Assembly (NCBI GenBank): GCA_008704415.1
Contig: VXIS01000031.1
Coordinates: 62,001 to 126,000, forward strand
Length of the DNA stretch: 64,000 nucleotides
Direction: 5' to 3'
DNA from: Sphaerosporella brunnea
Taxonomy: Eukaryota > Ascomycota > Pezizomycetes > Pezizales > Pyronemataceae
The translations under genes were made by a program, and so were the position numbers. Positions 12,210 through 24,093 of the stretch are shown here, piece after piece; within the stretch, counting starts at the first letter, position 1; the number at the start of each line of letters is the position of its first letter. Below the pieces are notes generated by a model that was not told the origin of the DNA, ran no database searches, and saw nothing but the letters and a program-made list of their open reading frames with translations.

Positions 12210-13212
12210 GAAGCGGAAAACATTGTCAGTACTCTGGGTCTACCAATGATGGCCGTTGACCGGCGCTTCTCCGAGCATCTCCACGTCGATCAAAGAATAG
12301 ACGTCGACATACGACGCAAGGTGTGGGAAGACACCATGGGTAGCTCACTAGATGTGGCGGGCTGCTTCAAGTCACAAAGCGGATCTAGATGGATGATTCG
12401 GAGCGCCGGTGAATGCGAGTGGCGGGGAAGAGAGAGGAAGAGAAGACTGGATACTGACAATAACACAGATTCGACGAGGAAGCGGCCTCTTAAGTCGCTC
12501 AGAGAGTGGGCACACAGACTAGCGCAGAATTTGGGGCCTCCATTGGGCCAATGCTGACGTTCTGGGGTGGGAGCGAGGGACCTGCAGTACCAGAAACTCG
12601 TGGGAAGGGCGGGGGGAGGGGGGGCGTGGAGTGTGGAAGGTGGAGGGTGGAGGGTGGAGGGGCGCGGACATGGACCAGCATGTAGCCGAGAAAGTGGGCA
12701 TGAAAGAAGCTTGCAAGCTGGATGAAAGAGGCATGGGGTTTCTCCCGTCCAAGTGCCTGGGGATATAGCTCATTCGGGCCGGTCCGTGGTAAGATCCATT
12801 GGCGCGGTTAGCTATGCAGCTCAAGTTCTTCCTATACTCTAGGGCGATCTATCCATCCAATGTGAGGGCATATGCTGACGGTGACACGGAGCAGTCACAA
12901 AAACAGACTGCTTAGAAACACAATGGCAGCTGTGCGGAATGGAGGACGCTTTACCACATCGGCTTCGCCGGCCAGATCTACATGCAGGGCTAGAATTGCA
13001 GAAGCAATCAAGCTTAACACGAGCACGATGGAGGGAGCAACACACAGAGGCGTGCGAATATATATCTTCGCTTGAAATTCGTTTCTAGGTATCGCAATCA
13101 ATAAAGCTGCCGCCTCATCTCCCTGTCTAAATACTCGAGGTTTGTTGCGCCATCTATACTATAGCAAGCACATTAGACACAAGTGCTATGAGAAATTGGA
13201 AGAAGAGCTAGC
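12210..13212. other. Intergenic upstream of the forkhead gene
   Basis: About 1 kb between two minus-strand genes, so it should hold the forkhead promoter. A short G-rich purine tract with repeated ggtggagggtgg occurs around 12640-12660. I see no gene. Confidence 0.4.
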
Positions 13213-13644
13213 TTACGCTTCCACATTTTCATTGAAGAGCGAGTAGGCTGATTTTTCTCCCGGCTTTCTGTTGCCGGTGTTGGCATAGAACATCCACAAG
13301 AGACCTGCATGCGAGTTTCTTAGCTTTCTTTGCATTGTCACAACTTGAGAAATAAAGATGCACCAACCAATACAAAGCATTATCTGCCCTATCCCGAAGG
13401 CAACCGCGACAGCCTGGAAAGCGAGAAAAAGTTGGAATTGCCTAGACGTCTTGACCGCCACAGCTGCACGCTTCAGGAGATGGGCTGGATCTCTTTCCTG
13501 GATCTCGTTTCGGTAGCCGTCAAGGTCGACATCAGCCTTTTTGATGTAGTAAGGCTTCTTTGTTTTCTTCTTTGATTTTTCTTTGGATTGCTCCATCGCG
13601 CGTGGGTTCGTTGTGCTAGGTTGACGTTGGAACCACGACATCAA
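13213..13644 (-). CDS. Small conserved-looking membrane protein, function unknown
   Basis: A single open frame of 143-144 codons starts at one of two adjacent ATGs. The N-terminal 40 residues are polar and basic (SKEKSKKKTKKPYYIKK). The centre has a long hydrophobic stretch (FQLFLAFQAVAVAFGIGQIM then LCIGWCIFISQVV), enough for one or two membrane spans. The C-terminal 40 residues are polar (NTGNRKPGEKSAYSLFNENV). There is no signal peptide, so a tail or hairpin anchor is likely. I do not recognise the family; codon use and composition look like a real gene. An additional exon cannot be excluded. Confidence 0.5.
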   Translation of the reverse strand: MMSWFQRQPSTTNPRAMEQSKEKSKKKTKKPYYIKKADVDLDGYRNEIQERDPAHLLKRAAVAVKTSRQFQLFLAFQAVAVAFGIGQIMLCIGWCIFISQVVTMQRKLRNSHAGLLWMFYANTGNRKPGEKSAYSLFNENVEA

Positions 13645-15126
13645 GTCTACGCAACGTTCCCGACGTGCAACGGTTAGCTGTGCGACCAGCTAACTTAGAA
13701 CGCGCGGGGCGGACGACAAGGTTCTTAGTAATCTTAAGCATCTAATGTAGACGTCGCTCTTCATATAAAATTGGTGGAAAGACGACAGCCGTAAAGTGCG
13801 CGGCCAGCGAATGGACCGAGTTGGCAAACTTGCCGAATTGCAAGCCGGAACACCTCCACTCGAATCCTTCTACTCGATGGCCATGGTGCCAGACTCTGAC
13901 AAAAAACATGAGCAGTGTGAAGCTTCGTCGCTTACTGGATGTCGACACAAAAGGAGTTGCCGAGATGCACTGTTCAAACAAACTAACGAGTCGCATGCAG
14001 ATGCATAGTGTAAACGCACTCAGCTTTTGCGATGATGTGGACTTGTGTGTTCATCCATCCATAGTTTATTTGGTAGAGCAAAATTTCAAAGTAAGGGCTC
14101 CTCCCCATATCGAAGCCACAAGCTGTTACGGACACATATCCATGTCGAACCACCAATGCATCGAAGCCATGAATGCATGTCAGCCTGCCGTTCGTTATTC
14201 ATATCAGTTGGAAATGTTTCCGATCGGTTAGAGCAGTATGAGTATGGCTCACTTGCTTTTGTTCAGGAGGAAGGAATCGACCGCCCATGTCTGGGCCTGT
14301 TGTGTGATAAACAAACAAAAAAAAAACTACCTTGACGGCCACCAGCCTCCGACGCAAGCCTCAGACATGATACTCGTTAACCAAACAAATCGGAACGTTT
14401 GTCTCTCCTGCAGCCTGATCGTTTTATTGAAAGTGTTCTCCCGCAGTTCTAGAACAAGGGACATTTATGTAAACATCCCAACAACAGCCGGGGGCGCAAT
14501 CTGCCACTTAATTTGCCCTTTTGTGCCTGGGCAGGTCGATCTCCCGTGGGACAAAGAGACAAAGCGCGTCACAGACCAAGGAGCGGCCCCGCGCAGGTCA
14601 AATAGTCGATCGATACCTGCCAAGTTCTTCCCGCCCTATCGATAAGGCTGGGGAGAGCACGGAGCTACGGGAGGTTGCTGGCCCGTGATTGTACATGTGT
14701 TCCGGGCTTTCTTTGTTCTTCAACCGGCTTCTCCTGTCATCGGCGCTCGATCGATGCTCCCATCAATATTTCGCTTTTTTCTTCTCTGGCTTTGAGGTCT
14801 CGGCCCGACTGTCCTCTTGTCCTCAACCGCATCTTTGGTGAAAGACTTCGAAAAAAAAATCGCTGAATTTTAGCTATGTGGGCGATTGCGTCCTCTAGGA
14901 TCGACCTAGAGCATGCTCGTGGGCTCCCTGTTTCCGTGACAGTCCACGAACCACCTACGAGTTGCGCTTGCAGGAGCCTATATCTGACTGTGCTCAAAGA
15001 ATTCAGCTGTCATGATATATATCGATGAGCAGCCAGTCATTTCAACTCTACAGCGGTATTGGGCACTCAAAAGAGGGCCACGAGTGCCGAAATAATGCGG
15101 CTAAGTCGCCGCTCCATGCATCGTCA
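13645..15126. other. Intergenic, no gene seen
   Basis: About 1.5 kb. Short open frames on both strands lack domain features. The run ccccgggg-poor, AT-mixed sequence shows no inverted repeat that I can pair by eye. Confidence 0.35.
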
Positions 15127-16600
15127 TCACGCACTTCTTCCCCGCCAACTCTCCTTCACATCAACCCTCCGCAACGGGCGGTAAACAGGCCCCCTGCCGA
15201 CCCATTCCTCCATCTTATCGTTACTGTACACCGGGATCCCTCCACCGTCGCCAACCCCTCCTCCACCGCAGTCCTAATGACGTCGATAGCAATTTTCTTG
15301 CTCACATCCTTCAAATTGACTATATGGGGCAATGGGCCCTTGTTGGGGCCTTTGAGTGCCGGACTCGGTGTAGCCAGTACCTCCACCGCAGCAACAAGCA
15401 TCTTGTCACTGACCAGCTTGGCTCGACACAATACCGCACCCAGACCGATTCCTCTAGAAAACCTGTCAGCCGAGCGCAGGGAAGAAATTGGATACTACAG
15501 GGTACGCACGGGGAGGTAGTTGAATTGTTATTTTCTGCCACTTCATACTCCATATCATTGCAAGTCACAGGCGGGAACGGGGAGCCGGTAGCAATTAGGG
15601 CCTTACCAGCTGTCCATTTGTTTATGTCCGCAGGATTGGCTCCGTGAAGGCGAGTTGGATTAGACAGAGGAAGTATTATTGGCCGCTCAACATGTTTTGC
15701 CATTTCTTTGACCACCTCTTCTGTGAAAGCCTTCGGTTTCGTTGATGTGCCTATGTGAACATGAGGTCTCACTCGCTTCAGGATCTCGACTAGCGAAGTG
15801 CTGTCAACGCCCTCCCATTCGTCTTCTGGCCTCGCATAGGGGAGTTGCGCAGGACTGAGGGAATCGTCATGAGATTTCAAGAGGAGCCCCTGTTTATCAA
15901 CTAGCCAGACCCTCTTCTTTGGGCTTCGAGCCATCCATCTTGGAATTGGTCCGCAATTCCTGTTTCCACTCTGATCCAGATGGACAGAAAAGTAACTAAC
16001 ACCGCGGACCCCGCTCCAAAGATTAACATCCTCAAGTCTGGCAGATCGAGTTTGGTCACCCAAGCAGCGGCGTTGATCGCCGCAAGAGTGACAGCTCCGG
16101 TGTCTTGGACATCATCATTGATGCACGTGAGCCGCTCGCGATACTTTTCCTGGCGTTCTGCACTCCAAAGTGTTCGAAATGGAGTATTGCCTTCGAGAAT
16201 AGCCTCTTAACCGATTTCACAAAGGCTTCCATAGAGTCGTCTTCAATCAGGTTAGCTGCTGCAATCTTAGTTGCTCGTGAGGCAAAAAAGAAGGTGCCAC
16301 CATATTCTTTCCCCCGAACCTGTGGCTGACGGAGGCCGAGGTAGAGCTCATCGCCTAGCAGATCAGTACCACAGTATAACCGCGGGCCAAAGTGCGGTTG
16401 GGGTGCGAGCTAGCGCACAGGGTCATCAAAACCAGCTTCGCGGTCGAAATACCGATGCCACCGACGCCCTGATCACCAATACCCAGGATTTCCTCGCCAT
16501 CGGTGACAACAATATAGTCAATCTCATCCTTATTCCAAAATCGTCTCGACCATGAATGCTCAAAAAGCAACCTACAAAGCCAGCACTGGTAGTGCTGCCA
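15127..16600 (-). pseudogene. Decayed NAD-type malic enzyme
   Basis: Malic enzyme segments appear in order on the minus strand but in different frames. These are [20 protein letters not shown] (about 16500), [20 protein letters not shown] (16340), INDDVQDTGAVTLAAINAAA (16100), VWLVDKQGLLLKS (15900), a long stretch with PHVHIGTSTKPKAFTEEVV, and VYRPLRRV at the end (about 15160). Intact malic enzymes decarboxylate malate to pyruvate. Some breaks could be introns (for example gtgttagttact...gaaacag near 16000). However, the shift at about 15226, within GLATVEG/IPVYS, and the one near 16150 have no splice signals. The first third of the enzyme is missing. The neighbouring sequence at 16675-17631 has transposon-like ends and may have removed it. 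Confidence 0.75.
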
Positions 16601-16674
16601 TCAGCAAGTTTCTTCCTCGAACAAACAAAAACAAAAACAAAAAAAACAAACTCTCGCACCATCAGGCCGTCTTA

Positions 16675-17631
16675 GGGTGCGTTTGGTTCGGCGTTGGATC
16701 AATCCTGTTGAACAACCCCCTGTTTGGTACACCACTTTCCATGATCCGCGGATGGTGGTCCTGGCAATACAGAAAAAGTAGAATCGTCTTTTGCCATCCG
16801 CGTTGGTTCTGGGAACCATCACCACTGCTCCCGGCAAAGGTAATCACCAGCCCCTCACTATCTCCACCAATATTGATCGCGCTGACAGGGGAACAGGAGC
16901 ATTGAAATCCTTGTGTCGCGCCCATATATTTGGCTTTGCGCCGGCCGTAAACCCACCCCCCAGTGGCTCACTGCTACGTATGCCCAGGCTTCCTTTTTTG
17001 ACGTCTCTGTGCGACCGATCTGCTTAATCAATAACTTCGGCAAAAACGAATCGCGAGTATAGCCCCACTCGGCCTGGTCTTCTCTCGTAGTACCGGTGGT
17101 TTGACTCATGGTGTTCGACGTCGAATGGTTGGTTGGTTGCAGCGGTGCGATAACTACTGGAAAAGTCGCAGTTTTCCAAATCACTAACTTTTCACCACCT
17201 TACTAAAAATCATCATTTGGTCTAAAAAGTTGCCCGCTGGCCAAGAAAGTAGATACACACTTGAAATTCAATCTCCGAAGAATCTGAAAAAAAAAAGGGC
17301 AAAATTGAAGGTGCCATGCGCTGGGTGTTGAGAGCTTTTCGAAAAGCGATTTTGTATACAAAAAGTGACTTGACATCGGCCTTTGCACACTCTGCCAGCT
17401 TGTCGCGCAACACAAGCACCTTTTTTCTTAATTCGGACACCAGAAATGAAGATTCCAGATGGTCGTTTAGCTTTCCGTATGGCGGAACAAATTTATAAAT
17501 TGCGTGGTGGTGGTGGTTCGAGAAGTCTCAACATGGGCACTGACTGTGAAACCGCCAGCGACTGTTGTGTGTTTGGCTCCGTGCAATGTCATCCTTACAG
17601 TTCCCTCGACTGCGAATACCCAAACGCACCC
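16675..17631. mobile_element. Candidate Tourist/Harbinger-like element next to the malic enzyme remnant
   Basis: The left end reads TTA followed by gggtgcgtttgg and the right end is ccaaacgcaccc, an exact 12-13 bp inverted match. GGG-N-TGTTTGG-like ends with a TTA/TAA target are known from PIF/Harbinger MITEs. Right-hand flanking is TTC, so the target duplication is imperfect. Inside, the minus strand has a coding-like stretch near 17222-17500 (LVSELRKKVLVLRDKLAECA, coiled) and another near 16858-17184, neither with a family I recognise. Confidence 0.3.
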
Positions 17632-18700
17632 TTCACAACCTCGAAAGCTTCTGAATCACCTCCCGCTCGGTGGGGGGTAAAAATGACCTCAAAAGTTCCT
17701 TAATCTTGTCCTGCAACAGCCTATAAAAAAAAAAAGCACCACATTCTGGTCCTTGAGACTCTGCAGAAAAGGTGTTCTTGCCCAGATTCGTCTATTCAAA
17801 ATCCGAATACTGTCCGTAAGCCCGCGAGCACTGCTCCCCAAGTGTTACGTTCTACGTGCGGCAACATGCCTTGAAGCTCAAAACTCCTTGCGTTCGCTGC
17901 GCGTGAATGCCGAGTCCTTGTTGAAGAAGTTTGAGTTCAGCAGCGCGCGCCCGCTCAGCGCGCATTCTAGCGTGCCCTTGGCTAATAACGGCGGTAATGT
18001 AGACGTCGTCGATGGCATTCTGATTTTCAGGGTCGCACAAAAAGTTCAGAACGCTGCAGCACCCGGGGAAAACTACACAAGTATCCATATATCCACAATT
18101 CCCGGCAGAGCTTATCACTGTCAGAACGATTAAGAAGAAGAAGCGCTATGACGTCATACAATGTTCCTCTTTCAACTCTTCCAAAGTATAATGCGCGGCG
18201 CGATAAGTGAAGCGAACGACGATCATGGTTGCTCTTCATGATCATCCATCACCCATCACTGGGATGGCTACTTATCTAGCTCAAAGGAGTGGACAACTAG
18301 CTAGCTTAAAACTGGATTAACAATCTTTGAGGAGTGGTTGGTATTTTTGGTCCTTTACAATTCGATGGAGGTTTGGCTTGTATTGTGTGGAAGTCGAAAG
18401 TATCACTACGATAAATCCTTAGAATACCGAACAAAAAAGGAAACAAAATGGCATGACGCCGAAGAATAAGAAGCAGAAAAAGATATTTTACAGAGAGCCG
18501 GCCCCCCGAGGAAAAAGTAATCAGAGAAAGAGGAGAAAAAAGAGTAGAAGGGGTATCCTCATAGAAACCTAAACAGTGTGTACGGGCGATAATATCGCAA
18601 GGAAGAGAAGTTGCGAGGGATTATAAACGAAAATGAGATCAAATATAAACAGCCACGCAATTATAAAATACGCTCAACGCCAACGCCACGGTCCCTATTC
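17632..18700. other. Region with coding-like fragments, unresolved
   Basis: On the minus strand, 17640-17720 reads LLQDKIKELLRSFLPPTERE and 17852-18010 has a helical stretch with RAERARAAELKLLQQ. They are separated by possible splice signals and stops. They may be debris of an element or of a small gene. The remainder up to the Zn2Cys6 stop codon has no gene. Confidence 0.2.
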
Positions 18701-21547
18701 CTATCCGTTACTCGGGGCACTGCCATCTTGTGCCCCCCTGACAGAATCTGCATACGTGTAACTACTCAGCGCCATAGGCCACGAAGCATTGCTGCTCTCG
18801 GAGCTTGTTTGAGTGTAGCCATTGGCAGGTGATGAACTATGGGCTGGGTTCATGACACCGAGAGTAGGTGTTGGGCCCGGCCCCGAGCTAAAGTTACTAT
18901 GGTCCTGACTGAGTCCTAATAGTGCCGAAGAAGCATACGTCTCACTTGGATCCAAGCTGATGTTCTGTACATATTGCCTCCATGATTCGTTTCCGAAAAC
19001 CCAGGGAAATGAATGCGGGCCCTCGGGAGGTTGATTATAGGCTGGTGCTGTTGGTGAATATCCAGAATTGTATAGTGGAGCTGAGGAAGTACTGTTAGAT
19101 TGCGCCGGGTCGTAGACAGTATCCGCGGGAGGCACCAATGGCTCGCCATACACTGGAATGTTGGCGCTGGTGCGTGAATCTGGATGTGCTGGATAATCCT
19201 GCTGTCCTGGCGAGTAATTCGAGTCGTTCAAAGCTGGCGGTAATTTCATGGGGATGGTTGGTGCAGTCACAGGCGGATACGGATTCGCCGAAGTTGCATA
19301 ATTTGGCAAAGGGCCGGCCGAGGTAGAGGGTGGTGTTCGCTTCTTGTCGTTTTTTTGGTTTAACATGTCCATCGTTCGTGATGTGAGTACCTGCACAACT
19401 TCCCGAAGACGATTTGGTGATCCCAACAGATTTCCCAAATCACCCATGATGTCCATGCACAAGTCCATGTCGCTTCGGACTTGTGACACTTCAGCAGGAG
19501 TGATGATATCCCGCTTGTCCCAGACGGAGAACAGAATGGTCAGAGTAGCGAGAAGTTGAACAGTGGCCCCGTACCACGTTGTGTCAAGATAGTGATTTCC
19601 TTTTCGCAGATTATCGGTGAGATGCAGGATTTCCCTGGAAGACTCAACGCAGACGCGGATACAGTCGCGGCTGAATGTGGGCGACGGTGACAAGTCCAAT
19701 GAGGGGTGTCTCAACAGGATCCGACCTTCGTGATACCATGAATGGAGATGTGCGGCCTGGAATCGTCTTGCTGGATGGGCCGAGTCTAGCGATATGCTCT
19801 TCGGATGCTCGTCTCGCCACTTGTTTAGCTTCGCTTCGATATCCTCGACTAGGGAGACGTATTTGTCCCTCGGCGGTCGGGTAGTGCCATAGAGCGTGCT
19901 ATGAATCTGGATGGTTAAGGTTGTGTGCTTGAACATCTCAATTGCAATGTCAAACTCGCAGTCTTCAACACCATCTTCCCGTTTGAGGATCTCACTCTCG
20001 AGGATATAATCGTCGTCGATTTTTGTGGGGTATTCGGCATCAAAGTCGCCCTTCCTAATACTCATGGGTCTGCCCAATCTCGAGGCCAACGAAACCTCGA
20101 GGGCGAGAATACACCAGAAAACACGCTTTCGAAGTTCGATCTCTATGTAGTTGGTATTCGCATGATCGTATGCCCATTTTTTGACAGACCGATGCAGTCC
20201 GAGCTCAAGGCACATTGACACGGCCACTCTGGAAAGAAGCCATGAGCCACCAGGTTTAGGGAAAGCTCGTACATGCTGCAGAATAAGGCCTATCGCCTGG
20301 AGATCTTCCAAAGAAGATCCCGATAGCAGATCGTAAACCAGTGAGGTGGCATAGTGATAGTGACGCCGTGAGCGCTCCATGACCTCCCTAGAAGCTTGAG
20401 ACATCTGGCCTCGATTTTTCATGCGGTCATTTGCAGCATTCTGAAAGTGCACAATGGCAAAGACCATATGTAGCATGGCAGTCTGCGCCGCTGTTGGCTC
20501 GAAGGACTGATCGGTATATATTCGATCAACCTAAACTCGCTAGTTAGCAATCAGACATTATACCCGTTACAATTGCGTGGTCGAACTTGCCAGCTGAATG
20601 AAGGTTGGCTTGTGCAAAATAGGGAGATACGGGTGAGATATCATGAAGAAATACTCAATGTATCGCATTCCTTCGTCCCTTGGAGGGAGCTCCGCCTTGG
20701 ACACATTCGGATTAACATTGAAAATTGTAGCCAAACAACTTCCATAGGTTTCGTCGACCCGCGAAGAAGTACTACGGTTGGCCGGCTCACTGGGATCCAA
20801 GGCAGACAGGTCGATGTTGACGCCTAGAACGGAAAGAGCGGTTTCCTTCATGGAACTGAGGTACGAATTGCCAGCAGATATACCCAGGTAATGAGTGCTG
20901 GACTTTCCAGGTCGAAAGGTTGCTGTTCTCGGGGCGGGAATTGGCCTCTCCATTGCTCCGGTGACAGCACCGTTCATGGGGGGATATTCCGTGGGCCGCT
21001 CTGAGAACTGATGTGGCATTCGGGGTGCTGGTTTCGTATTGTTGACTGTCCAATCATGGCCTTCAAAAGGTGCAAAACCATTACTTGGCGTTCTTGCACT
21101 TGCTTGTGCGGCAATGAGGGCTGTCTCCAGCTCTTTATTTCTGGTCTCCAACTCCATACATTTCGCTTCGAGGTTTTCCAAGTATCCACGCTTGCAGTTG
21201 TCAGCACATGGACCCATCAATAGCAATACAAACGTGGAATATGCTAACCGGTATAGCTTTCTGTGATATCCTGTCTGTCGTCTTACATTCGGTACGGTTT
21301 TGAATACACGGGGAACAACCTCCGGGCAAGCCGTCACATCGAATTTTTCGGACCTTGGCTGCGCTTTAGCACCGCCATGGTAAGTAACATCAGGTACGCA
21401 TACCTTGCAACGATCGCATGCCTGGCCAGTTCTCGTGGATGTGGATAGTCGCTTTCTCACGGCCCGCGTGAACTCGTCACCAGCAACAAAGCCGGTGCCG
21501 TCACCGTTCAAGCCATCCGCCGAACTCGCAGCTCGCTTCGGTGGCAT
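18701..21547 (-). CDS. Zn2Cys6 fungal transcription factor with fungal_trans domain
   Basis: Four exons (21547..21404, 21353..21249, 21190..20591, 20530..18701) give about 892 aa. The Zn cluster is split by intron 1 and follows C-x2-C-x6-C-x6-C-x2-C-x6-C (CDRCK then VRKIRCDGLPGGCSPC). A coiled linker (RGYLENLEAKCMELETRNKE) follows. The fungal_trans regulatory domain is seen from about residue 250 (YFFMISHPYLPILHKPTF, FWCILALEVSLASRLGRPMS, WYHEGRILLRHPSL). The last 200 residues are Pro/Ser/Tyr-rich. The third intron uses a GC donor (gcaagt at 20590..20585) with branch ctaact and acceptor tttag; only this splice keeps the frame. The family resembles sugar-response regulators, but I cannot assign a specific orthologue. 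Confidence 0.85.
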
Positions 21548-22433
21548 CGTGGTCTGCAGTCGGGGAACTTCCGTAAATTGTTCAGCTGCTCAGCGCGAGT
21601 GCGACGGCAAGTCCCGGTTGCGAGGATTTCGATCTTAAAACAGCCCGTCCGGGATATCAACCGAACCGCTCCAGCGTTTGCGATTTCGATGACACTCACG
21701 GACAGAGGGCACAGATCCCAATAATTGGGGTCCACAGATTCCGTAGAGCAGTTCAATCGGGGTTGTATGTACGGGATGTGGAGTTTCGGAGTGGCTATGA
21801 TCGCGACGGAGGAAAGGGCGGCGTTGGACGCCAACTACGGGTAGGTCGCAGGATGTTGGGTCGCGTTTCCTATTGTTTTTTTCCGGGATCAATACCTTGG
21901 AGCACTTTAAGGGCGTGGGATGGATTTCGAAGGAGAACTGCAGTTGGAGGTTTGGCGAAAATTGGAGGGGGGGGGGGGGGGGCGCACACTCACATCCAAG
22001 AACGGGATAGTTGTTCAGGGGAAACGACGATTTTTGAATTCGATGCAGTAATTCTTTTTTTTCCAGAGAGATGGAGACGAGTGTGAAGCAGCGGGAGTTG
22101 CCGGTTCTTGTAGGGAAAGTGGTCTGGTCTAAGTATGGGGTCTGGGGGGGGGGGAGGAGGCGGGGATGGGATGGGATGGCTGTGTGATGCGGTGCAACGC
22201 TCAAAATGTTCAGGGGCCAGCACTGGTTCTCTCTTTGCGTTCCTCGGTGATAACAGGATGTTAGGACGAGTGTTGTACAACGCGATCTTTCGCTTTTGAT
22301 CGGGTTGCCTTGGGGTTGGTGAGTCAAAATGGTGACCCAAAAGGGGCTGACGAAAAAGAGAGATTTTCACGTGCCAAGGACACGGCTGAACATCTCCCAC
22401 CACACCCCTACCCTCCCCCCCGCCCCTATTCCC
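21548..22433. other. Upstream region of the Zn2Cys6 gene
   Basis: Contains long G runs (for example 21966-21982 and 22143-22153). Open frames here on either strand are poly-Pro/Gly artefacts of those tracts. It should hold the promoter and 5' UTR of the regulator. Confidence 0.35.
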
Positions 22434-22990
22434 CATGCTGCCAATTTTCGACAACGAGTTGGCAACGGCTATCCTTGAAGATGTCGACAATTTCAAGGCG
22501 ATCCTCTATGGCTTTCGTGGTGTGAAGGAGCACAAAGCACGCCGGTATTAGAAAGATCGGCGCTTATAGACAGCCTGCGGATTCTGCATCAGACTATTTG
22601 TGCACTGCTGGAAAAGCCGTCTGTTGCTGGAATACATATGAGTTGCTGCCCGCTGCTCCTCTTTACGGAGTAAGCCTGATCCAGGATTGGTATGGCCTTC
22701 TGGAGGAGTTTTCGAAGTCTGCGGATGGTTTCGACGCAGAACTCACCCGGCGAAGTCAACACTCGTCGAAGCATGGCGCAATCCAGTCATCATCGATGCT
22801 GTTCAGGACGTCGCGTACCATTGTGGGCGCCGACTCACGGATCATTTGATTGCCAACAATATCCAAGGCGGAGTTATTGGGTGTCAGAGATGTGCTGCAA
22901 GACTTGTTCTCTTGTGTTGGAAATGAGAAACGGCGCAGGAAACAAGTGGAGGACCAGTGGGAGAATTTCCACCTCAGACAGCAATTTGTA
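22434..22990 (+). other. Possible degraded coding sequence
   Basis: Plus-strand pieces in shifting frames look protein-like. They start with MLPIFDNELATAILEDVDNF (22434 on), then ERSALIDSLRILHQTICALL, then LVEAWRNPVIIDAVQDVAYH, and finally LLGVRDVLQDLFSCVGNEKR up to a stop near 22998. They are helical, in order and on one strand, but separated by stops or frame changes without convincing splice sites. This could be a broken gene or one whose introns I failed to place. No family is recognised. Confidence 0.25.
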
Positions 22991-24093
22991 AGGGGAGGAT
23001 AATCAAGTATCTGCGCAATGCGCAGACCTCAGACGCTCAACGGAGGCACTACTTCTTATCTCAAAGAAGCTGCCGAGAGTCGAGGCCCAGGATGATGACG
23101 GTGAAGTTGTTGAAGACGATGAATTCGACGGCTGATGTAAGGCGTTCTCGGTAGAGGTGCTTTTACGGCTTGTCGAGGTTGTAACATGAGGTTAGGGACT
23201 CGGATAAGAACGCTCAGGTATCATGTGAGATTAAATAAGGAGGAAACGCCGACAACGCAAACATAGCGAAAGAAGCACTATAGAGGTAGGTACATCTTGG
23301 TAGTAGAGAGTTTGCGATCGTTATTTGGGATTTATATTTGATAGATCTTCCGCAACGCCTATCCGCGGAGTCAAAATGTATACTGCCCTATAAGGCAACT
23401 TTTTGTCACTAACCAAATCTGGAGGGGGTATCTACATAGCACTGCCGAATTTAACGTCCAATGGCTGTGCTACCCAGCTGGATAAAATTTCCAGGACGAT
23501 CAAAAAAGCTCTCTTCTCACCAAGCAGGGAACTTGAGCTTCGAACCATGCAAAGCTGACTTTCAGTTGATGCTGGAGCGCCAATCATTTCTCAACATCCC
23601 AGCCGGTCCCTTGGTGGCTGCATCGCGGGATTTTGTGGGTGTGTTGTCTATTAAAGGGAGAGTGTAAGAAGATATGCTGTGCTACCCGGAAAACGGCGGA
23701 TGTCCCACCCAATTTGAGACGTTGAAGCCCCAATCCAGTGATCGCGGATATCTGTTTTGGGACAACAGGTTCAACCACTCTGATCTCAGAAAAGAAAAAT
23801 GAATCTGTTACATGAAAGTGCTCATCCAGCCTGACAAATTTCTATTGTGGTCACTTTGCTTTTGCCCCTTTATGATAAACTGCATGGACTTATTTCTTAA
23901 TTCCTTCGTGTTTCTGAATATCTCAATTTTTTTCTGGGGTTTTATGTAACGAAATTTAGCGACGCTCTACAGTAGGTATCCACAGTAGGTATCCAAACGC
24001 CGGCAATCGCGAACAGACCTCGGTGCGGTGCCCTGTCGAATTCCAAAACCCGCGTTAACATCCACGCCCTCCCCACATTCCACCACATCGCAG
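22991..24093. other. Intergenic, no gene seen
   Basis: About 1.1 kb ending at the ethanolamine kinase stop codon. No supported gene or repeat apart from a direct gtaggtatcc doublet near 23973-23992. Confidence 0.35.
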
